Shown: positions 16,559 to 23,643 of the stretch, piece by piece | Layout: each line of letters begins with the position of its first letter | Position numbering within the stretch: the first letter of the stretch is position 1 | Assembly: GCA_023391635.1 (NCBI GenBank) | Contig: JAEWAQ010000007.1 | Coordinates: forward strand, 1-40,442 | Source of the DNA: Bacillota bacterium | Lineage (GTDB): Bacteria; Bacillota; Bacilli; Paenibacillales; Paenibacillaceae | Length of the DNA stretch: 40,442 nucleotides | Direction of reading: 5' to 3' | Made by a program: the position numbers and the translations under genes | Notes under the pieces: model-generated | What the model was told of the DNA's origin: nothing | Seen by the model: the letters and a program-made list of their open reading frames with translations, nothing else | The model's database searches: none

Positions 16559-16727
16559 GCGCAAGCGGGCTTGACTGTGCACGCATGAGAAGTTTCCCGG
16601 CGAACCGGCGGGAAATAGGGCTGCTCTGATTTGACGTACAAACAAGATCGGGTTATGGTAAATGATATGACAGGTATGCATGATGCTGATCCATCAAGGG
16701 CATTCGCGAAATGTGAGCGCAAGAGGG
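16529..16727 (+). repeat. Duplicated tail of the TauE/SafE gene (two copies, about 41 bp)
   Basis: The last 30 bases of the exporter gene plus 11 bases after its stop (16529-16569) recur at 16686-16727 with a few substitutions and a one-base insertion. The core ATTCGCGAAATGTGAGCGCAAG is identical in both (16544-16565 and 16702-16723) and includes the stop codon. The second copy still reads IKGIREM-stop against VEGIREM-stop. It is best seen as the leftover end of a deleted second exporter gene or a local duplication. Confidence 0.8.
16631..16659 (+). promoter_or_regulatory. Probable sigma-A promoter for the inositol-monophosphatase-family gene
   Basis: TTGACG (16631-16636), a 17-base spacer and TATGGT (16654-16659) form a fair vegetative promoter about 140 bases before the gene. 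It lies between the two copies of the exporter-tail duplication. Confidence 0.5.
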
Positions 16728-16800
16728 TCAGCGGTGCAACCGGGCAGCGATAATATCGTATAAGATACAGAGGATAAAGTTGCGATTAGAGGGATGCATT

Positions 16801-17652
16801 GTGGATCATATTCGCGAGGATAGCGTGATCGGCTCCAAGAGCTTCGCGGCGGTCGCCGTCAATTGCGCATCCAAGGCTGGAGAATGGGTCAAGAGCAGGA
16901 GCGGCGGTTACACGCAATTGGATGAGAAGCAGTCGCAGCACGATTTGGTTACGGAAGTGGACAAGGGCTGCGAGCGGCTCATTCGCAACTTGATCTCCAC
17001 TCATTTTCCGAATCATGCGTTCCTGGGGGAAGAAGGCGTCGAGCCGGGACCGGAAGCTTCGGCGAATGCGGTGAAAGGAATCGCGGATGCCGAGTACGTG
17101 TGGATCGTCGATCCGATTGACGGGACGACGAATTACGTGCACGGATTTCCGTTCTATTCGATATCGATTGCGCTTGCCCACCGGGGGCAAGTGATCGTGG
17201 GCGTCATCTATGATCCGTCGAGAGACGAGCTGTTCCTGGCCGAACGGGGCAAGGGCGCGTACGTGCACGGGCGGAAGATGCAGGTGTCCGCGGAGGCATC
17301 GTTGAAGGACAGCTTGATCGCGACCGGCTTTCCGTCAGACGCGCTGCGAGCGCTGCCCACGAACATGGAGCAGCTGCGCATAATGGCGCCGCGCGTACGC
17401 AATATCCGCTCCTCCGGCTCGGCCGCGCTTCATCTGGCCTATGTGGCGGCAGGGCGGCTCTCCGGCTTCTGGGAGATCGGCCTGAACGCGTGGGATGTTG
17501 CAGCCGGCGCGCTGCTGGTTGAGGAATCGGGTGGTCGGGTGACGGATGCTCGGGGTGAGCCGTATCATCTGGGCGTCCGCGACGTCGTAGGGAGCAACGG
17601 GCACATCCACGACGAATTCGTGCAGGCGCTTGGCGTCTCGGATCGGGCCTAG
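16801..17652 (+). CDS. Inositol-monophosphatase-family phosphatase
   Basis: Mg-dependent phosphatase of 283 residues. The metal-binding motif set is intact: GEEG (Glu77/Glu78), WIVDPIDGTTNYVHG (Asp104, Asp107) and LNAWDVAAGALLVEESGG. The start is uncertain: GTG 16801 has AGAGGGA 6 bases upstream, while TTG 16780 in the same frame has a weaker site. Family members dephosphorylate myo-inositol phosphate, fructose-1,6-bisphosphate, histidinol phosphate or related compounds. With glpK directly downstream, a glycerol- or inositol-phosphate role is conceivable but unproven. A strong promoter follows, so it is probably not co-transcribed with glpK. Confidence 0.92.
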   Translation: MDHIREDSVIGSKSFAAVAVNCASKAGEWVKSRSGGYTQLDEKQSQHDLVTEVDKGCERLIRNLISTHFPNHAFLGEEGVEPGPEASANAVKGIADAEYVWIVDPIDGTTNYVHGFPFYSISIALAHRGQVIVGVIYDPSRDELFLAERGKGAYVHGRKMQVSAEASLKDSLIATGFPSDALRALPTNMEQLRIMAPRVRNIRSSGSAALHLAYVAAGRLSGFWEIGLNAWDVAAGALLVEESGGRVTDARGEPYHLGVRDVVGSNGHIHDEFVQALGVSDRA

Positions 17653-17701
17653 ATAGGGAAGATTGGATGCGGCTTGGACGTACGGCAACCACTTATCAGC
17701 G

Positions 17702-17730
17702 TTGACACTTGCGGGCATTCGAGATATAGT
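17702..17730 (+). promoter_or_regulatory. Strong sigma-A promoter of glpK
   Basis: A perfect -35 TTGACA (17702-17707), an exact 17-base spacer and -10 TATAGT (17725-17730). Transcription would begin near 17737, giving a leader of about 105 bases before the glpK start. The strong, constitutive-looking promoter fits control by leader antitermination rather than at initiation. Confidence 0.85.
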
Positions 17731-17750
17731 GGAAACAAGTTAATCATGTG

Positions 17751-17812
17751 TCGGAGAACCGGAGAACACGGCGCCCATTGTTTGCGACAAGGGTACGTCT
17801 GTGTTCTTTTTT
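17751..17812 (+). promoter_or_regulatory. glpK leader: putative GlpP-responsive antiterminator and terminator
   Basis: The motif TCGGAGAACCG (17751-17761) is followed by a terminator-like structure: AGAACAC (17763-17769) pairs with GTGTTCT (17801-17807), ending in a run of T (17807-17812). The same 11-base motif recurs in the glpD leader. GlpP, encoded at 21638, is known in Bacillus to bind glpFK and glpD leader RNA with glycerol-3-phosphate and prevent termination. That this motif is the GlpP site is inferred from its presence in exactly these two leaders. Confidence 0.65.
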
Positions 17813-17842
17813 GTTGTTTTTCCGGCGGAGAGGATGGCGGGA

Positions 17843-19345
17843 ATGAGCGAATACGTACTGGCGATCGATCAGGGAACGACAAGCTCAAGGGCGATTCTGT
17901 TCGATCGGGCGGGTCGGATTGCGGGCTCGGCGCAGAGGGAGATCAAGCAGCATTTTCCGCAGCCGGGCTGGGTGGAGCATGATGCGAACGAAATCTGGCT
18001 GTCCGTGCTCGGCGTGATGGCCGGGGCGCTGTCAGCAGGGAACGTGAAGCCCGAGCAAGTGGCCGCGATCGGCATTACGAACCAGCGGGAGACGACGGTC
18101 GTATGGGACCGAGCGACTGGAATGCCGGTGCATCGCGCCGTCGTCTGGCAATCCCGGCAGACGTCGGGCATCTGCGAAGCGTTGAAGGAAGCCGGACATG
18201 AGCCGCTGTTTCGTCGCAAGACAGGGTTGCTGCTGGATCCTTATTTCTCCGGCACGAAGGCGAAGTGGATATTGGATCATGTAGAAGGCGCGCGCGAGCG
18301 GGCAGAGCGGGGAGAGCTGCTGTTCGGCACGATCGACAGCTGGCTCGTCTGGCGGCTGACCGGCGGCGCGGCGCATGTAACCGACTATTCGAACGCCTCG
18401 CGTACGCTGATATACAACATCCACGAGTTGAAATGGGACGCGGAGCTGCTGCGGCTGTTGGACGTGCCGGCGGCGATGCTGCCGGAAGTGCGCTCGTCGT
18501 CGGAAGTGTACGGACAGACGGCGGAGCACCATTTCTTCGGGCGGAAGGTGCCGATCGCCGGGATTGCAGGCGATCAGCAGGCCGCGCTGTTCGGGCAAGC
18601 GTGTTTCCGGCAGGGCATGGCCAAGAACACGTACGGCACCGGCTGCTTCATGATGATGCACACCGGGGCGGCGCCGGTCGCTTCCGAGCACGGCTTGTTG
18701 ACGACGATCGCCTGGGGCGCGGGCGGCAAGATTGAATATGCTTTGGAGGGGAGCATATTCGTAGCAGGCTCCGCGATCCAGTGGCTGCGCGACGGCTTGC
18801 GCATGATCGACTCCGCCGCAGACAGCGAAGCGCTGGCCGCGCACGTGGCGTCCAGCGAGGGCGTGTACGTGGTGCCGGCCTTCGTCGGCCTCGGGACGCC
18901 TTACTGGGACAGCGACGTGCGGGGCGCGGTGTTCGGGCTCACGCGGGGGACATCCCGTGAGCACTTCGTTCGCGCGACGCTGGAGTCGCTGGCCTATCAG
19001 ACGCGCGACGTGCTGGACGTCATGGAGCGGGATTCCGGCTTGAAGCTGCATTCGCTGCGGGTAGATGGCGGGGCCGTGAACAACGGGCTGCTGATGCAGT
19101 TCCAAAGCGACCTGCTGGATGTGCCGGTGGAGCGGCCTGTCGTCAGCGAGACGACGGCGCTTGGCGCCGCTTATTTGGCGGGACTCGCGGTCGGGTACTG
19201 GAGCGATCTCGAGGAGATCGAGCGCCAGCGTGAAGTCGCGGCCCGGTACGAGCCGGGGATGGAATCGGATCGGCGCGAGCGGCTGTACGCCGGTTGGCAG
19301 GCGGCCGTGCGCGCGGCGCAGGCGTTCCGACCGGGAGCGATGTAA
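17843..19345 (+). CDS. glpK: Glycerol kinase
   Basis: ATP-dependent phosphorylation of glycerol to glycerol-3-phosphate, cytosolic, 500 residues (normal length). The ATP-binding start (LAIDQGTTSSRAILFDR) and the catalytic region (PIAGIAGDQQAALFGQ) are clear. His230 just before FFGRKVPIAG matches the position phosphorylated by HPr of the PTS in Firmicute glycerol kinases, so PTS control is probably retained. The start is the ATG at 17843, with GAGAGG 9 bases upstream; an ATG at 17834 is too close to that site. There is no glpF gene beside it. Expression probably depends on leader antitermination. Confidence 0.98.
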   Translation: MSEYVLAIDQGTTSSRAILFDRAGRIAGSAQREIKQHFPQPGWVEHDANEIWLSVLGVMAGALSAGNVKPEQVAAIGITNQRETTVVWDRATGMPVHRAVVWQSRQTSGICEALKEAGHEPLFRRKTGLLLDPYFSGTKAKWILDHVEGARERAERGELLFGTIDSWLVWRLTGGAAHVTDYSNASRTLIYNIHELKWDAELLRLLDVPAAMLPEVRSSSEVYGQTAEHHFFGRKVPIAGIAGDQQAALFGQACFRQGMAKNTYGTGCFMMMHTGAAPVASEHGLLTTIAWGAGGKIEYALEGSIFVAGSAIQWLRDGLRMIDSAADSEALAAHVASSEGVYVVPAFVGLGTPYWDSDVRGAVFGLTRGTSREHFVRATLESLAYQTRDVLDVMERDSGLKLHSLRVDGGAVNNGLLMQFQSDLLDVPVERPVVSETTALGAAYLAGLAVGYWSDLEEIERQREVAARYEPGMESDRRERLYAGWQAAVRAAQAFRPGAM

Positions 19346-19373
19346 GGCAGGTTAGAAGACAAGGGCGGCTCAC

Positions 19374-19510
19374 AGGCGATTCGGACGGAGATGCAGCAGC
19401 GGTTGGTTGGTTCGTTCGAAGGCGATTCGGCGGGGGGCACAGCAACGCATGCGGCGGTCGAGGGATTGGAACGCACGATGCGGCCCTGGGGCTGGAATGC
19501 ACAATGTGGT
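19374..19510 (+). repeat. Short degenerate direct repeats in the 351-base gap between glpK and glpD
   Basis: AGGCGATTCGG occurs at 19374-19384 and 19420-19430. An 18-base sequence at 19467-19484 recurs at 19493-19510 with four transitions. The first part of this gap (19346-19520) shows no convincing gene. A weak promoter candidate (TTGAAC 19523-19528, 17 bases, TACACC) precedes the glpD leader, which fills the rest of the gap. Confidence 0.5.
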
Positions 19511-19577
19511 CGAGGTCGAGGGTTGAACGTAACGGACATACATCGTACACCTAAAAACATCATATTTCGGAGGAGTA

Positions 19578-19642
19578 TCGGAGAACCGCTTGCATCCGCA
19601 GCCCATGAAACGAACGGGCAGACGGATTGTTTGCGGTTTTCT
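19578..19642 (+). promoter_or_regulatory. glpD leader: putative GlpP-responsive antiterminator and terminator
   Basis: TCGGAGAACCG (19578-19588) is identical to the motif in the glpK leader. It runs into a long stem: AGAACCGC (19582-19589) pairs with GCGGTTTT (19633-19640), with inner pairings TCCG/CGGA and GCCC/GGGC, ending in a T-rich stretch. The motif overlaps the ascending arm of the terminator, as expected if protein binding there blocks terminator formation. The structure lies 55 bases before the glpD start. Confidence 0.65.
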
Positions 19643-19696
19643 TCATAATCGTCCGAGGAAGCAAATGACAGGCAGCATGGAGAGGAGACGGCAAGT

Positions 19697-21367
19697 ATGA
19701 TGGAGGCAAGCAGAAACGACCGGCACAGGGACATCAAATTTTCCGCAGCGAGCCGCCCGGACTGGATGCGGCGGATGGCGGAAACGGAATACGACGTGCT
19801 GATCATCGGAGGCGGTATCACGGGTGCAGGCATCGCGCTGGATGCGGCGACGCGCGGGATGAAGACGGCACTCGTGGACATGCAGGATTTTGCGGCGGGC
19901 ACGTCCAGCCGTTCGACCAAGCTAGTGCATGGCGGGCTGCGTTACTTGAAGCAGTTCGAAGTGAAAATGGTCGCGGAGGTCGGCAAGGAGAGGGCCATCG
20001 TGTACGGAAACGCGCCGCACGTCACGACGCCGGAATGGATGCTGCTGCCGATTTACAAAGGCGGAACGTTCGGCAGGCTGTCGACATCGGCAGGATTGCG
20101 GTTGTACGATTATCTCGCCGGCGTGAAGCGTTCCGAACGCAGGAGAATGCTGAATGCAGCGGAGGCCAAGCGCCGGGAACCGCTGCTGCGGGAAGAAGGA
20201 TTGAAGGGCGGCGGTTACTATGTCGAATACCGGACCGATGACGCGCGCCTGACGATCGAAGTGATCAAGAAGGCGGTGGAACGGGGGGCGGACGCGGTCA
20301 ATTACGTGAAGGCCGCGGAGCTGTTGTACGACGAGAAAGGGCGGCTGAACGGCGTTCAGGCGCAAGACATGCTCGGCGGACAATCGTTTCGCATCCGCGC
20401 GAAGCGCATCGTGAATGCCGCCGGTCCTTGGGTCGACGAGATACGGGAGATGGATCAATCGCGCAAGGGCAAGGCGCTGCGGCTGACCAAAGGCGTGCAT
20501 CTCGTGTTCGACCAGTCCCGGTTTCCGCTGCGGCAAGCCGTCTATTTCGACGTGCCCGACGGCCGGATGATGTTCGCGATCCCCCGGGACGGCAAGACGT
20601 ACATCGGTACGACCGATACCGACTTCACCGGCAATACGGCAGATCCCGGCGTTACCGCGGAAGACCGCGACTATATCGTGAACGCCGCCAATGCGATGTT
20701 TCCCTCCTTGCGCCTAACGATCGCCGACATCGAATCGGAATGGTCCGGCGTGCGTCCGCTCATCTACGAGGAGGGCAAGTCTCCGTCGGAAATTTCCCGC
20801 AAGGACGAGATTTTCCGCTCTCCGTCCGGTCTGATCACGATCGCCGGAGGCAAGCTGACAGGCTACCGCAAAATGGCCGATACCGTAACGGATCTGCTCG
20901 ACCGGGAGCTGCGGCGCGATGGCTTCGGACCGTTCAGCCCATGCATCACCCGGACGCTGCCGCTGTCCGGCGGGGACTTCGGCGATGCGGCGAATTTTCC
21001 GGCCTATGTGCAAGAGCAGACGGCAGCAGGCGTCGCGAGGGGACTGCGGCCGGAAGCCGCAGCCGCTATCGCGCGCCGCTATGGGACGAACGCGGACGCC
21101 GTATGGGCGTATCTACCTTCGGCTCAGGATGAGGATGCGAAGCTGCCTCCCGAATTATTCGCCGCTCTGCGATACGGCATGGAAGCGGAAATGGCCGCTA
21201 CGCCGGCAGATTTCCTCATCCGCCGCAGCGGCGCGCTGTTGTTCGACATCGCGACGGTAAAGCGGCATGGCCGGGAGGTGATCGGCGTCATGGCAGACCT
21301 GCTCGATTGGTCGGAGGAGCAGGCCTCTGCATACGAACAAGAGCTGCGCAGTTCCATGCCGAACTAG
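19697..21367 (+). CDS. glpD: Aerobic glycerol-3-phosphate dehydrogenase
   Basis: FAD-dependent, membrane-associated oxidation of glycerol-3-phosphate to dihydroxyacetone phosphate, feeding electrons to quinone. At 556 residues it has the usual length. The FAD-binding motif is VLIIGGGITGAGIALDAA, followed by the GlpD signature FAAGTSSRSTKLVHGGLRYL. The C-terminal DAO_C domain is complete and ends about residue 540. The start ATG 19697 has AGAGGAG 9 bases upstream. It acts directly after GlpK, and its leader shares the GlpP-type element. Confidence 0.98.
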   Translation: MMEASRNDRHRDIKFSAASRPDWMRRMAETEYDVLIIGGGITGAGIALDAATRGMKTALVDMQDFAAGTSSRSTKLVHGGLRYLKQFEVKMVAEVGKERAIVYGNAPHVTTPEWMLLPIYKGGTFGRLSTSAGLRLYDYLAGVKRSERRRMLNAAEAKRREPLLREEGLKGGGYYVEYRTDDARLTIEVIKKAVERGADAVNYVKAAELLYDEKGRLNGVQAQDMLGGQSFRIRAKRIVNAAGPWVDEIREMDQSRKGKALRLTKGVHLVFDQSRFPLRQAVYFDVPDGRMMFAIPRDGKTYIGTTDTDFTGNTADPGVTAEDRDYIVNAANAMFPSLRLTIADIESEWSGVRPLIYEEGKSPSEISRKDEIFRSPSGLITIAGGKLTGYRKMADTVTDLLDRELRRDGFGPFSPCITRTLPLSGGDFGDAANFPAYVQEQTAAGVARGLRPEAAAAIARRYGTNADAVWAYLPSAQDEDAKLPPELFAALRYGMEAEMAATPADFLIRRSGALLFDIATVKRHGREVIGVMADLLDWSEEQASAYEQELRSSMPN

Positions 21368-21562
21368 CCGATATACTGTGCCGCTCACCGTCTTCAGGTT
21401 CGCCAAGTCGTGTCCGTGCCATTTCAAGAGGGCCCGGCAATTACGCAGCACCTCCGCAAGACCATGTGAAGCCGTGGCACGATCGTCCAACCGTTTCGCT
21501 ACCGCGCGGTTTCACCACTGGTATTCGCCGTTCAAATGCGGTACGGTAAACATAGCAGCGGT

Positions 21563-21616
21563 GGGAGTTTATGGAGCATACTCCCAAAGCGGTGAGAGTT
21601 TGCTTCGCAAACTCCC
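21563..21616 (+). promoter_or_regulatory. Tandem, mutually exclusive hairpins in the glpP leader
   Basis: Hairpin A pairs GGGAGT (21563-21568) with ACTCCC (21580-21585). Hairpin B pairs GAGTTTGC (21596-21603) with GCAAACTC (21607-21614). Alternatively GGGAGTTT (21563-21570) pairs perfectly with AAACTCCC (21609-21616), which excludes A and B. Both hairpins begin with GCGGTG(G/A)GAGTTT, so they are also a direct repeat. The ribosome binding site AGAGGAGG (21621-21628) follows at once, making control of glpP translation or transcription possible. They could instead be a dispersed palindromic repeat. Confidence 0.55.
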
Positions 21617-21637
21617 GATTAGAGGAGGTGCGCGACC

Positions 21638-22189
21638 CTGGCGAAATTGGAGCAGCAAATCGTTCCCGCCGTTCGGCAGTTGAAAGATTTGGAGGCGGCA
21701 TTCCGCACGACGCAGGAATATATCGTTTTGATGAACGTACACGTCGCGATGGCCCGGGCAATCGTGTCCCAAGCCGCGCAGAGCGGCAAAAAAGTGCTGC
21801 TGCACGCCGACCTGATCGACGGATTGAAATCCGACGAGCACGGGGCGGAGTTTCTGGCGCAGGAAGTCCGGCCGGCCGGCATCATCTCAACGAGGAACAA
21901 CGTGCTGCTGACGGCCAAGAAGAAAGGGCTGATTACGATTCAGCGTTTCTTCTTGCTCGACTCGCTCGCGCTGGACAACAGCTTCGTGCAGATCGAGAAG
22001 ACGAAGCCGGATTACGTGGAACTGCTGCCCGGCATCATGCCCGCCATTATCCGCCAGTTCGCCTCGGCGACCCCGGTGCCGGTCATCGCCGGGGGCTTGA
22101 TCCGGACGGAGGAAGACATTAGTCAGGCGCTGGGTGCCGGAGCGGTGGCCGTGACCACGTCGCGAAAAACGCTGTGGCACGCGGTGTAA
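21638..22189 (+). CDS. glpP: Glycerol-3-phosphate-responsive antiterminator
   Basis: RNA-binding antiterminator of the GlpP family, about 183 residues with a TIM-barrel-like fold. It senses glycerol-3-phosphate and allows read-through of terminators in glp leaders. Family segments are LHADLIDGLKSDEHGAEFL, RPAGIISTRNN, ITIQRFFLLDS, PDYVELLPGIMP, VIAGGLIRTEEDI and AVAVTTSRKTLW. I place the start at CTG 21638 because AGGAGG (21623-21628) ends 9 bases before it, and the resulting N-terminus matches the family length as I remember it. The conventional TTG at 21647 would leave 18 bases. Two likely RNA targets are in this window, in the glpK and glpD leaders. Confidence 0.93.
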   Translation: MAKLEQQIVPAVRQLKDLEAAFRTTQEYIVLMNVHVAMARAIVSQAAQSGKKVLLHADLIDGLKSDEHGAEFLAQEVRPAGIISTRNNVLLTAKKKGLITIQRFFLLDSLALDNSFVQIEKTKPDYVELLPGIMPAIIRQFASATPVPVIAGGLIRTEEDISQALGAGAVAVTTSRKTLWHAV

Positions 22190-22269
22190 ATAAACGGTGC
22201 TGGCAATCATGGAAGCAAGAAGCTATTTGAACATAATTTCTTTCGATACATCTTATGGAGGTCATACTG

Positions 22270-23010
22270 ATGTCAATTGCCCAACCGCTTGTCATTGCCC
22301 ACCGCGGCTCTTCCAAGGAAGCGCCGGAGAATACGATAGCGGCATTCCGCCTGGCGCTCGAGCAAGGCTGCGATGCCATCGAGCTCGATATTCATCTGAG
22401 CGCCGACCGTCGCGTCATCGTCTGTCACGATGCGACGATCGATCGCACGACGAACGGCACGGGCGCGATCTTGGATATGACCGCAGCGCAACTGCAGCAA
22501 TACGATGCCGGCAGTTGGTTCGGCGAATCGTTTGCAGGCGAGCGGCTGCCGCTGCTGGATGAGGTGCTGGACCTGGTGCCGGCGTCCATCGGGATCAATA
22601 TCGAAATCAAATGCCACCAGCATCCGGCCGTCATCGAGACGGTGCTCGCGCTGCTCTCAAGCCGGAATCGGCTGGACAGCGTATTCTTCTCCAGCTTCGG
22701 CCACGATTGCATGGTTCGTCTGAAGCAGGCAGATCCCTTGGCACGCGTGGGCTTGCTGTACGATGCCGACGAGGCGGAGTGCCTGTCGTACTTCAAACGG
22801 CAGCAAATCGATGGATATTCGCTGCATCCTCATCACGCGTGCGTGGACGGCGCCTATATCGAAGCGGCGAAGGCGCAGGGACTGCAAATTTATCCGTGGA
22901 CGGTCGACGATCCGGAGCGGATGCGGGAATTGATTCGACTCGGGGCTTCCGGCGTCATTACGAACCGTCCGAAGCTGATGCGGGAGCTGCTGGCCGAAGC
23001 TACTGTGTGA
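22270..23010 (+). CDS. Glycerophosphodiester phosphodiesterase, cytosolic UgpQ type
   Basis: Hydrolyses glycerophosphodiesters (deacylated phospholipid head groups) to glycerol-3-phosphate and an alcohol; 246 residues. The catalytic signature IAHRGSSKEAPENTIAAF, with the His-Arg pair, continues to AIELDIHLSADRRVIVCHDATIDRTTNG, which supplies the metal ligands and the second His. INIEIK adds a further glutamate. No signal peptide, so it acts on imported glycerophosphodiesters. The start is the ATG at 22270 with GGAGG 8 bases upstream; ATG 22255 lacks a site. It feeds GlpD with glycerol-3-phosphate and also produces the GlpP effector. Confidence 0.95.
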   Translation: MSIAQPLVIAHRGSSKEAPENTIAAFRLALEQGCDAIELDIHLSADRRVIVCHDATIDRTTNGTGAILDMTAAQLQQYDAGSWFGESFAGERLPLLDEVLDLVPASIGINIEIKCHQHPAVIETVLALLSSRNRLDSVFFSSFGHDCMVRLKQADPLARVGLLYDADEAECLSYFKRQQIDGYSLHPHHACVDGAYIEAAKAQGLQIYPWTVDDPERMRELIRLGASGVITNRPKLMRELLAEATV

Positions 23011-23056
23011 AAAGACCCGAAATCGTCCATTCTATCCTATGAAGGGGGCTGGCACG

Positions 23057-23392
23057 ATGGTGAACAGGGAAGATGGCGAGCTGCAGCTTGGCAAGCCGGC
23101 GGCGGATCGGAAGATCGCGGATGCGGCAGGTCAAGCGGAACGGAAGCTGGCGGAAGAGCCCGGGGAAGTAGAAAGACTGCTCGCAGAGCAGCTGCTGGTC
23201 GGAGAAGCGGCGGACACCGCGGACGCGCAAGCCGAAGCGGTGCGCAAGCTTCCGCCGAGGTGGGAGATCCGGATGCAGACCGAGCATGATCCGGTTGCGG
23301 AGGAGACGCGGAAGTACCGCACGATGGCGCGCGAAGTGGACGATCGGTACGATCGCCGAGATCGGGCCTCATCTTCCGACGCGTCCAAATGA
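23057..23392 (+). CDS. Small charged hypothetical protein
   Basis: A 111-residue reading frame starting at ATG 23057, with AAGGGGG 8 bases upstream. The product is rich in Glu, Ala, Arg and Asp, has no membrane segment, and its first two thirds look like a charged helix. The C-terminal third (PPRWEIRMQTEHDPVAEETRKY) is less repetitive and may be the conserved part. I do not recognise a family. It follows the phosphodiesterase gene by 46 bases and could be co-transcribed. It may also be a chance frame in GC-rich DNA, although the good ribosome binding site argues for expression. Confidence 0.5.
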   Translation: MVNREDGELQLGKPAADRKIADAAGQAERKLAEEPGEVERLLAEQLLVGEAADTADAQAEAVRKLPPRWEIRMQTEHDPVAEETRKYRTMAREVDDRYDRRDRASSSDASK

Positions 23393-23587
23393 AGCGGCGC
23401 AAAGAAGGATGACGGGTACCGCAGGTTGATTCAAAATAACGCTGAATGACGCTGATTGAAAAGGAACTGCAAGGATCGACGGATAATTCGATTGAGGGAC
23501 TTCTTGAATGACGGACTGGTCCATCAAAGGCTCTGTTCGAAAAGAGAAGGTGCCGAAGGTGGAGGCATTATCCGATATCATGACAAA

Positions 23588-23630
23588 ACAAGGGCGAGCA
23601 GCAGGCGTGATCCCTGCGACTCGCCCTTGT
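23588..23630 (-). terminator. Strong terminator of the minus-strand glutamate-synthase-like gene
   Basis: ACAAGGGCGAG (23588-23598) pairs perfectly with CTCGCCCTTGT (23620-23630), with an inner GCAGG/CCTGC stem (23601-23605 with 23613-23617). On the minus strand the stem is followed by TTTGTCA, giving a T-rich tail. It lies 13 bases after the minus-strand stop. The rest of the gap 23393-23587 shows nothing identifiable. Confidence 0.85.
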
Positions 23631-23643
23631 CGCGCCGCGCTGC

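Noticed and set aside
19523..19551. Promoter TTGAAC-17-TACACC before the glpD leader
   Set aside because: The -10 matches only three of six consensus bases. Kept as a weak candidate in the gap description, not as a feature.
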